From Kiritimatiellia bacterium (GTDB lineage: Bacteria > Verrucomicrobiota > Kiritimatiellia > UBA8416 > YA12-FULL-48-11): DNA of 64,000 bases. The stretch spans positions 1 through 64,000 of the forward strand of contig JAQUPZ010000011.1 in assembly GCA_028716365.1 (NCBI GenBank), read 5' to 3'. Below are positions 20,379-32,300 of the stretch, one piece after another. The notes under the pieces are model-generated. The model saw only the letters and a program-made list of their open reading frames with translations, was not told the origin of the DNA and did not search any database. A program made the translations under genes and the position numbers. Every line of letters begins with the position of its first letter. Within the stretch, counting starts at the first letter, position 1.

Positions 20379-23300
20379 ATGATAAAACGAGCCATTTTAA
20401 TGATAATGGTCGCATTCGTGCCGTTGTCCGGCTTGGCCACGGATGGCGTATGGACTTACAACGGGAGTGACAACTGGACAACCGCCAGCCGTTGGATGAA
20501 CAGCCAGATTGCAGATGGAGTTGACGGCATAGCTGATTTCTCGACTGTTAATATCACCGCTGCCAGGACTGTGACCCTGGTTACCTCGCGCACGATAGGT
20601 ACCATTCTTTTCGCCGATGCGGTGACCGCTAATTTTGACTGGACCCTTGTGCGGGGTACAAATATACCTTCTGGAATCCTGACCTTGGATGTCATAAGCG
20701 GTATGCCGGTTATTAATGTATCGAACAGGACAGCGACGATCACTGCTGTAATTGACGGTACAAAAGGTTTTGAGAAAAAAGGGTTCGGTACGCTGGTTCT
20801 TGCCGCCACAAATGTTTTTACCGGACCGGTATTTCTCAATGGTGGCCAAATAACGTTGGATTTCACCAATTCGTTGGCTCCAGCGAATAACATTATCGAT
20901 AGTAGTGTACCTTTGATCATGGGAGGTGGTTCCACGCTTCTTGTGTCAGGCAGGACAAATACCGTAAACAATCAGGCGTTCAGTAGTCTGACTGTAGCCG
21001 ATGGTCACAATCTTATCAATCTTGTCAACGGTTCCACCGGGCAGGTTAATCTTGCGGTAGGGATGATCAGCAGACAGGGCAATGGTTTCATTAATTTCAA
21101 TCCACCCACCAACGGAAGTATCACAACAACTACGCCGAATGTGGATGGGATGCTCGGCTGTTATGCGACTATACGCACCAACGACTGGGCGGCGAACAAC
21201 GGGACCAATACCATAGTTCCATATACGGCTTATGCAACCAACATGTTCTTTTCCGGTTTCGATACGGTTATTGCTGGTACCAACGTTACGATGACGAATG
21301 CGACTGTCCGCAGTTTGCGGTTTAATAATAACCCGGGTTTTGCTCTCTCGCTGGTCAGGACAAATATCATTGAAACAGGCGCTATCATGTTTACGACCAA
21401 TGCGGCGATGGCTTCGAGGATAACGGGCGGCTGGCTGACTTCGGGTACCAACGAACTGATAATCATCGATAACCGCAGGGTTGACCGGAGAGCTACTGCA
21501 GCTAATACCAACCTGGATACTACAATTATCGACAGAGGTTCGACATCTGTTGCCGTGAGGGTGGTGTCTTATTCCAGCGCCATTGGATTGGTCAATGGGA
21601 GTCTGACCACGTTTTCGAGGGTCAACAACACTTATTCAGGCGGCACGTATCTGTATGGAGGAGGGTTGTATATCTATGGTGACGGGTCACTGGGTGCTGT
21701 GCCTGCATCCCCGCGTACGAACATTACGGCAGTGAGCGGGTTTAACTGGCTGAAATCATCGACTGCCGTGACTATCCACAGCAATCGTACTATACACATC
21801 AACACAAATGCATACCTGGTTCTGGATGGAGCAAACACTCTCACAGTCAATGGAACGATCACTGGCAGCGGTGTTCTGCTTGGCCCTACGAACTTTGGCG
21901 GTACGGTTATTCTGAACGGTTCCAATACCATGACCGGAACTATTGAAGTTGGTAATACAGGTCTTCGGGCAATAGATGGAATCGGTCTGCCTGCAACTGC
22001 GAATCTGAGGCTGGCCACTGCAGGCTGGAGTGATGGTATCTTTGAGTCGACAGGGACTTTTACCCGTGCACTTGGACCCGGCCCCGGCCAGGTGGCCTGG
22101 GGCAGTACCATCTATCCTTATAATAAGGGTGGGTTCGCGGCTGTGGGTGGACCATTGACGGTCAATATCGGCGGCAATGCCACCAATCTTGTCTGGGGGC
22201 AGGCCTATTTCAATATAGGGAATCCTGCCAATCATCTGCTTCTTGGGAATTCACATAGTACCCATCCCGTTACCTGGATGAACCCCATCGATTTTGGTGG
22301 TGCCGGCAGATGTATTGGTGTCACAGGTACAGCGATTATGCAGGGGGTTATTTCGGGATACAATAGTCTGCTGGTCAAATTCAACGCGGGCACGCTGGTT
22401 CTTGCGGCCACGAACACTTATGGCGGCGGCTCCAGCGGATCCAGTGGTACAGAAATTGAGCAGGGTACGGTGAATGTCAGTTTTGATGAGGCGCTTGGTA
22501 CGCCTCCTTCTGCTCCGACTAATAATATTCGAATTATTTACGGCAACGGAGTTCTACAGGCGGGCGCCGACCTTGTCCTGTCTCCTACACGTAACATCTG
22601 GGTTGAGAATGGCTATATCGGCATACTCGACTCAAGCAACCATACCATGACGGTGTCAGGAAAAGTTGTTGGACGGGGTGGCATGTCGAAGGTCGGCAGC
22701 GGCAAGGTTGTGTTACTGGGCGAGAATGGTTATTGGGGGGTAACGACCATAACCAATGGTGATCTTGTGGTTAACGGTTCGCTTCCGATGGATAGCAGTG
22801 TCATGGTTACCAACGCCGGTTTTCTCGGGGGAACAGGTATTGTTGGCGGCCCGGTGATGATCTTTTCGGGTAGTGGACTGGTTCCTGGCGGAACGACCAA
22901 CGGCGGTACATTGACGATCAACAACACCCTGGCGATGAATTCCGGTTCGGTTTACAACTGGCGATATGATGCAACAACTCCCGGTCTTGTTGCAGTTTTG
23001 AACCAGGTTACATTAACTTCCGGCGGAACATATACACTTCGGATTTACGATCCTAATGGGTCGGGTGAACCTGCGAACCAGTCATTTACTGTTATGACAT
23101 GGCCGGACAGCGTTGCCGATCCTGAGACAAATGTTACATGGAACATCGAAAAACCTGTTGGCGGCGGGACGGAAGGGTGGGCCATACCGCAGGTTACAAT
23201 GGATGCAGTAAATAACCGGATACTTGTCACGTTCCAGCCGGCCGGATTTCCTGCTGTTGATAACGGAATTGGCCCGAGCAGCATTATGACGAACACGGCA

Positions 23301-26300
23301 GTTTTGAACGGGAATTACACATCCACGGGAGCGACAGCCGAAGTGTACATTTACTGGGGTACTTCCGATGGAGGCACAAACAAGGACAACTGGGCCAATG
23401 TCTATGCTAATGGAGAGACCAGCTTTGGGTCGTTTTCAAATACTGTTACGAACCTTTACTATGGTTTGCGTTACTACTATCGCTGTTATGCCACAAATGC
23501 AGTTGGTGATTGCTGGAGTCCCGTCACAAGCAGTTTCACAATGCTCATGCCGGGGGTTCCTGTTGACGGTTTTCGCGGTTCGGCTTTTCTCAGCGTTCCT
23601 TCCGGTCCTTCAGCTCTCAATCTGAATGAGACTTCGTATAATTTATCTTATTCCAGGGTATTTACCGGTTCCAAGGCAGGAACTATTCCTGCGATGACTG
23701 AAGCACTGCAGTGGAACGTTGTTGTCACCGGTCAGATGTATTGCCCGGCGACTCCGACAGGTTTTTACATGTTTCCCGGATACGATAACACTACGCTGTG
23801 GCCCTCGGTTGTGGCGTTCAGCGGTCAATTCATTCCCAGGACTTCTGGTACTCACAATTTCCGTTGGACCTGTGATGATTTGGGAATGATGTATATTGAC
23901 GTTAACGGCGATGGTGTTTTCCAGACCAGTGAAGGAAGTCTGGCAACCGCACCGGCATGGAATGGGGCCAATAGTCAATCTCTGGTTGCCGACCAACCGT
24001 ACAATTTCATGTTCATGGCCTGGAATGGTGCTGCAGGAGGAACAGTTAATTTATGGATGACTGAACCTGGCCAGGCGGAGGTGTACGTCAATCCCACCCT
24101 TCAGCCGGGGATGTGGAAATACATTGCTGGTGCAGGGATAGCCAATAATTCACCATCAGGCATTGGGACAGATTCCGCTATATTAAATGCGGCGTTGTCT
24201 TCATCAGGGACGGTGTCCGAAGTATGGGTATACTGGGGACTGGCTGACTGCACGAATGTTGCTTCAGCCTGGGCGAATTCTGCGTATGTTGGTTCCTATA
24301 CCGATGTTGTTACCGCTGTTAATTATACTCCAACAGGTCTCACACCTGATGCCCGGTACTATGTGAGGTTCAGGATAACAAACCAGTTGATGAATATCTG
24401 GGGTGATTGTCAGGTGTTTAACACGACATTTTCTCCATCTGTATATCCCTGCAAGACGAAGATCATGTTCAGCGGATATGACAAGGGAGAGACGTTGACG
24501 AACTTCCCTGCGCTTGTTGTATTAAGCGAGAGCATAACCAATTTCTACTACAGCCAGTTTATGTCTGGTTCTGGAACGGACCTCAGGTTTACGGACGAAT
24601 CGGGAGTGAACGAGCTGAGTTACGAGATGGAACTGTGGGACCCGGGCGACGGACTGGCATTATGGCTGAAGGCTGATGCGGGAGTTATTACAAACAACAA
24701 TGGTAACGTTGTCACCTGGCTTGACCAGTCCGGGTTGAAGAATGATGCATGGGCCCTGGCCGGGAACGGGCCCTTATACGTGACGAATGCGCTTAATGGT
24801 CTGCCCATATTAAGTTTCAACGGAATGATGAATTATCTGAGAAATACCAACTGGGCGCCCGGGTTCAACCTTTCGGGAGAGATGACATATTTCTTTGTTT
24901 CAAAGCAGATGACAACGAACATTGGCAGTGCTGCAGGTTACTTTTCTCAGAGGGCATCGACTGGAAATGATTGGGACAACAATGCGGCATTGGATATCGA
25001 ATATCGGGTTCCCAATGCCGGGACGAACGGCCTCAGGTATTATCGGAATAATAATCCCAGCCTGGACATAGTGACAAACAGCATGGTGTTCAAGATAGAT
25101 GTGATCAGGGTCAATACGAATGGTGCCCGTACATATATTAACGGTGATGCGAAGCTAACCAGCGCGGTATCATTTGCCAGCGCGCTGAATCCCATCGAAT
25201 ATGCGATAGGGGCGCGACTGTCTCCTTCCGGGGTTGGCAGTTACGGCAAGACGGATTTTGCGGAGATAATTCTGTACCGGAAGGCATTGACAGACGCGCA
25301 GATGAACGAGGTCGGCTACTATCTTAAGACGAAATACAATCTGACAGCGCCGAACTATGCATCAGCGGGATATTCGCCGACAACTGGACAATCGTACGTG
25401 TGGGTCAAGGTGCCTGAATTTACAAACAACTGTTCGATCTGGGCATACTGGGGTAATCCGAATGCGACATTTACAAATGCATATACCACGAACGGATCGG
25501 TATGGTCGGAAGGGTATCTTGGCGTATGGCACATGCAATCTACGAATGTTACGGATTCCACGTCAAATCGATACAACATAACTGGCTGGACATATACTAC
25601 CAATGCGGGTGGAGCGATAGGCATGGGACAGGGCTTCAACGGGAGCAATGCTTATGTGGGAGTAGGTAACATAAGGGTTGCGTCAGATATAAGTGTAGAG
25701 GCGTGGGCATATTCGACGAATGTGAATCAGAACGGGATTATTCTTGGTAAGAACCCTGTGAGTTCGCAGTGGCAGCTGTTTACAGAGGGAGGATCCCTCA
25801 AATGGAGGGCAACGCTGGGTGATGTGACTCTGGCAGCGCCGTCGGGGAGCAACTGGCATTATGTGGCGGGAGTGCAGAGCATATCAGATGCAAGTTTATA
25901 TGTTGATGGAGAGTTGGGTGCATCGGGTACAATAGGAGTGATAGCCGATGGTGCCGGTTATGTGGATATAGGTCGTTATAACAGTGGCTATTATTTTAAC
26001 GGGGCTTTGGACGAGATAAGGCTGTCGAGTGTGATGCGTTCGTCGAACTGGCTGTGGGCCAGTTTCATGAACCAGGCGTCGAACAGTGTATTTGCCGGAT
26101 TTGGTACACCCATAACGATAAGCAGTTCGGTTGCAACGAATATAACAACGACATCGGCGGTGTTGAATGCCACCTTTACGGTTCTTGGTTCGTCCGGTGA
26201 TGTGTGGGCGTTCTGGGGATTGAGTGATGGCGGGACGAATGCGGCCGGATGGGTGAGCAGTAATTTTGTTGGCACCTATACTGATGTGTTTTCAACGAAC

Positions 26301-29300
26301 ATCAGTTGTACGGTGACAGGGCTTTTGCCGGATACGACCTATTACTTTACATTCCTGGCCACCAATACACAGGATAAAGTCTGGGCGAAGCCGTCGAAGA
26401 CGTTAGAGACGTTATTCTCGCCGTCAGTATATCCTCACAAGATGAAGATTACGTTTAGCGGATACGACAAGCCTGAGACGTTGACGAACTTTCCTTTCCT
26501 GGTAACGTTCAGTGAAGATCTGCCTGGCTTTGCGTACGGGCAATTCAAGCCGGGAGCAACAGATTTAAGGTTTGCAGATGAGTCCGGGACAAACGAACTG
26601 AATTACGAAATTGAGTGCTGGAATACCAATGGCAGTTCGTATGTGTGGGTACAGGTACCGCAATTAACCAGCAACTCTTCCATCTGGGCTTATTGGGGTA
26701 ACGCGAATGCAGTTGTCGCGCCTGCCTGTGTCACCAATGGTACGACATGGGGTTCCGATTTCAGGAGCGTCTGGCATTTGAATGAGCAGGTAATGGATGA
26801 ATTGACTACAGGCGCTCATTCCAATTCCAGCCCCAATATTATTACAGCGATACAGGGTAAGAACTCTTATACCAACGGGCAGATTGGTGGAGGCCAGTAT
26901 TTTGATGGAGATGATTATATTAATTGCGGCAATAATGCAATTTTGCGGCCTACCAATCAGATCAGTATTTCTGCATGGGTCAAACCGTCTGCGAATCTGG
27001 AAGTTGCGAGATACCGGGAAATATACAGAAAAGAGGATGGTGAACGGCACCTGTTTTCATTCCAGGAATATGCCACGATTCTTTCCTTTGGCCTGGCTAC
27101 GGGTGGTTCTTATACGGAATTGGATGTGCCGATATATCCCGGCGATTTCATGAATGGATGGCATTTGCTGACAGCCACGTATAATGGATCAGTTAAAAAA
27201 GTATACCGGGATGGAGTTGAAATTGGTTCCGAAAACAGGAGTGGGGCGCTGTCGATGTCGGGGACTGCAAATGGATATATGGCATGCATGGCGGGCAGTA
27301 GTGAATTTCTGGACGGTGGTCTGGATGAAATGCGTATTGAAAGTGCAGGGCGTTCGTCCAACTGGGTGTGGGCATGCTGGCTGAATCAGTCATCTAGTGG
27401 TTCCTTTGTTACCTATGTTCCGGAGACTGGAATAAAGAATGTTTCTGCTTCCGCCATAACAGCAACATCTGCCGTACTGAATGCAACGCTTTATGCCTCA
27501 AATACGACCTTTGATGTTTCTGTGTATTGGGGCACGAACAACTGTGGAACGAATATTACGTTGTGGGCCAATACCAACTATGTCGGGTCATGGACGAATG
27601 TCGATTCCACCAACATCAGTTGCCTGGTGACAGGGCTTGTTTCAGAAGTCATGTATTACTACAGGTTCAGTGCCACGAATGCGGCAAACAGCTTCCAGGC
27701 CCCGGACGTTCTTGATTTCAGGACACTGTTCTCATCGGAATCGCTGGCGGCATATCCGTACAGGATGCCGATCACGTTCAGCGGATATACCGCGCTTGAG
27801 ACGTTGACGAACTTCCCTGTGCTGGTGGTGTTGAATGAGGGGACAAATGGTTTCTTCTATAACCAGTTGCAGCCGGCAGGTATTGACTTGAGGTTTGTGG
27901 ATGAAGCTACGAACGAGCTTAATTACGAGATAGAGTCATGGAATACAAATGGCAGTTCGTATATCTGGGTACAGGTACCGCAGTTGACGAACAACTGTTC
28001 GATCTGGGCGTACTGGGGTGATCCGGATGCATCTGCTCCGGCGTACCTGACGAATGGGGCGGCATGGAATACGAATTTCATGGGGGTATGGCATCTGCAT
28101 GCGAACGCCCAGGATTCTACAATTAACCGTTATCATGGGATGGCATATGGAGGATTGAATTCTGCGCCTGTTGCCGGGTTGGTGGGAAATGCATGGAACT
28201 TTGACGGGCTGGACAATGCGATACGGGTAAGCCGGATGATCCAGGAGGATTTTACGATTGCATTCTGGATGAAGGCAGGCGCGAACAGCGCGGGCGGAGC
28301 ACAATGGTATAATGGCACAGGGCTGATTGATGCATATGTTGCCGCCAATAGTAATGATTTTGGCGTGTCATATAACAATCAACTGGCGACGTTTGGTACG
28401 GGTGGTACCGACGCGAGCCTGTCGTCTGGAACCACATATATCAACGACAAGAACTGGCATTATATTGTTGCCACGAGGGTAAGATCGACTGGTTTGAAGA
28501 AGATCTATGTTGATGGCGTGGATTGCGGGACACAGACAGGCACTACCAATGTTTTGAACAAACCGCTGAGGATAGCTTTTGGTCAGCTTCAGACATTGGC
28601 CAATTATTTCATCGGCTCCCTTGATGAGATAGAGATATCGAATATGGATCATTCGTCGAACTGGATCTGGGCATGTTACATGAACCAGGCATCGAACAGC
28701 GTGTTCAATCCTGCAGGCGGTGTGGAGGGCGGGTTCCAGCCTTCCATCAATAATCACACGGGTGCTTCAGGAGTAACGCTTAATTCTGCAAACCTCAATG
28801 GTTATCTTGTTTCCACCGGTGGCTCTCAGACTGCCGTCTCGGTATACTGGGGTACGACAGACGGCGGTACGAACAAGGAAGTTTGGGCGAACACTAATGA
28901 TTTTGTTGTGACAGGCGTCGGGCTTCTGGCAACGAACGTTACCGGGCTTACCTGTACGGAAAAATATTACTACCGGTTCTACGCGAGCAATTCGTATGGA
29001 GACTGCTGGGCGCCATCGAGCGCGGGTTTTTCACCGCCGCGGTACAAGATGAAGGTACAGTTTGGCGGGTATGACAAGGATGAAACGCTGACGAATTTCC
29101 CCGCTTTGGTGATGTTTGCCGAAGGTTCGAAGAGTTTTTCTTATGGTCAGTGTACGACGACAAATGGCAGTGACCTGCGGTTTGCGAATTCGAACGAGAC
29201 TGTAATTTTGAACCATGAGATTGAGAAATGGGATGTAAACGGCAATTCGTATGTGTGGGTACAGGTGCCGGAACTGGTGAGTAACGGGTGGGTATGGGCG

Positions 29301-32300
29301 TACTGGGGCGGCTCGGACACGAATGCGCCGTCGTATTCGACCAACGGTGCAACATGGTCGCAGAATTACCTGGGAGTCTGGCATTTTAATTCGATGAACA
29401 CTTCCTATAAGTATCCTGATTCCACATCGCACCGGTTTGACGGTTTGAATTTCGGGTGTGATACCATCCAGGGGCAGATCGGCGGCGCTGTAGATATTGG
29501 TGTTGCGCCAAAGTACATTGATGCTACAGGAATAGCTTCTGCGTCCGGCAGTTATACTTTCCACTACTGGATGAAAACAACCACAACAAGCGGTGATACC
29601 CGCGTAATAGATGTACAATCTGGTCGTTTGATTACGACTATACTAGGTGGACAATTAAGGTATTATCAGGGAGGTTCATGGAATACTACAGGTTATGGAT
29701 ATGTCAACAATGGGGCATGGCGTCATGTAGCTTACGTATTCAATGGTAATCCTGCAGTCAATACCGCCTGGGTTTACCTTGACGGAGTTCTTGTCGGTAC
29801 CAGCGGGTATACGAACCGGCCTATTAATGGAAATGCAAGGATTGGATGTGATTATAGTTCGCAGGGAACAGCTGCCCATTATGACGGAGCCATGGATGAA
29901 TTCCAGTTATCGACTGTAACGCGTTCATCAAACTGGGTCTGGGCATGTTACATGAACCAGGGATCGAACAGCGTATTCAACACACCTGTTCCAGTTGAGA
30001 GTGCGACTCTGCCGGTGATCAACAATAATGGCGGTGTAACGAATGTTACAATGAGCTCGGCATGTATTAACGGTTATCTTGCATCTACCGGAAGTACGCC
30101 GACCGTTGTTTCGGTTTGCTGGGGAGAGACAGACGGCGGAACAAATAAGCTGGCGTGGGCCAATGTAATAGACTTCGGGATAACCGGCATCGGCCCTCTA
30201 ACTACCAACGTAACGGGACTGTCAGTGGCTTCCACATACTACTATCGTTACTATGCCAGCAATTCATCTGGGGAATGCTGGGCGCCTTGTTCAACGGTCT
30301 TCTCTCCGGTCAGGTGCCAGATGAAAATTACTTTTACCGGATATGACAGGCCTGAAATATTAACGAACTTCCCTGCGCTGGTGGTGTTCAGCGAAGGAGT
30401 CAACGGGTTCTCTTACAGTCAATGTACATCGACCAATGGCGCTGAACTGCGGTTTGTGAACTCGAATGAGACAATGATGCTGAACTATGAGATTGAGAAA
30501 TGGAATACCAATGGCAGTTCCTATGTCTGGGTACAGGTGCCTGAGCTTGTGGATTCGAATACCTTTGTCTGGGCATACTGGGGTGGGGCCGATACTAATC
30601 CGCCAGCTTGCACAATGAACGGGACGACCTGGTCCCAGAATTTTGGAGGGGTCTGGCATATGTCCGAGTCTGTAACAAATGCCGGAGTACAGCGTGATTC
30701 CACGGCAAATCAAAATAATGGTGCTTTCGTTGATATCAATAGAACCAGTTCGGCAGGAATTGACGGCCTGATTGACGGTGCAAACCATTTCAGCGGTGAT
30801 GCCGATTATATTAATGTCGCGAACTCTGCCAGCATACAGCCAACCAATTCGATTACGGTGGAGGTTTGGGCAAAGAGCGATAATCCCACTTGGAACAACT
30901 TTGGCTATCTGATGAGTAAACGCAGTTCGTACGTTCTTCATCCTAACCAGGGTAGTACTTCGTTCCGGCTGATAGTTTTTGACGGCACGGGAGTCAATCA
31001 CGAGATATCCTACACGCCTGCGGAGATAATGGGCTGGCACCATTATGCGGGAAGTTATGATGGCAGTACTGAACGTCTGTATTTTGACGGAGTGCAAGTC
31101 AGTAGTACTGCCTGGACTGGCAGTATTACTAATGATATGGGATATTTGACGATAGGCTTGGATGATGGCCTGAATCGGTACCTCGCAGGTTGGCTTGACG
31201 AGGCGCGTGTTTCGTCTGTTGCCCGTTCTTCCAACTGGATATGGGCATGTTACATGAACCAGGCATCCAATTCATCGTTCATGACTTCTTCCCTGCTGGT
31301 CTCCAATGATGGCGGCGCCACAAACATTACAGCGAATACGGCTGATCTGAGGGGGCGGTTATATTTTGATGATGGTGTTACGACATACGCCTGGGTTTGC
31401 TATGGTAAGACCGACGGCGGATACATCGTAACCAACTGGCAGTTCGTCGAATATCTCGATGCTCAGCCTCCGGGACTGCTTACAGCCTATATAGGTTCGC
31501 TGGATGCAGACACGACTTACTACTACCGGTATTTTGCTTCCAACTCGGTAAGGTCTGCGTGGGCATCGCCGTCTGTTTCATTCTTTACCGGTCAGGCGAA
31601 CATTCAGGCGACGGATGCCAGTGCATCGGAAATGGGTCCGGATGCAGGCATGTTCACGGTATACAGACCGGAAGCGGCGACTAATACATCATGGATTGTC
31701 AATTATATGCTTGGCGGGACGGCGGTCAATGGTGTGGATTACACCGCTTTGAGTGGTAGTGTGATAATTCCGGCCGGTCAGACCAATGCAACGATTACGG
31801 TAACACCTGTAGAAGATTTGTTGATTGAATCTGATGAGACAGTAACTGCAACTCTGATGTCCGGTTGTTATGTTATTGGTCCTCAGAGTAATGCGGTTGT
31901 CACGATTCACGACACACTGTTTAATTCCTGGCCTTACAGATTCAAAATAACTTTCCCCGGTTACATCAATCCCGAGGCTGAGATTCTGACTAATTTCCCT
32001 GCGCTGGTGATGTTTGGCACGAATATAACAAATTTTGCTTATTCCACTTTTACCTTACCTGCAAATGGCGACGATCTGCGGTTCGGGAACTCGAACGAAA
32101 CAATGATGTTGAATTATGAAATTGAGCGATGGAATACAGGCGGTAATTCTTATGTCTGGGTACAGGTGCCTGAGCTTGTGGATACGAATACCTGTATCTG
32201 GGCGTACTGGGGTAACAGGAACGTGACTACTGCTCCGGCATACACGACCAACGGATCAACGTGGTCACAGGGGTATGCCGGTGTGTGGCATTTGAATAAT

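Noticed and set aside
30360..31097. 245-codon open frame on the - strand inside copy 3
   Set aside because: It lies fully antisense to unit 5 of an intact giant gene, has no RBS, and its sequence follows the complement of the repeats (similar - strand frames recur in the other copies). It is a shadow of the repeat composition.
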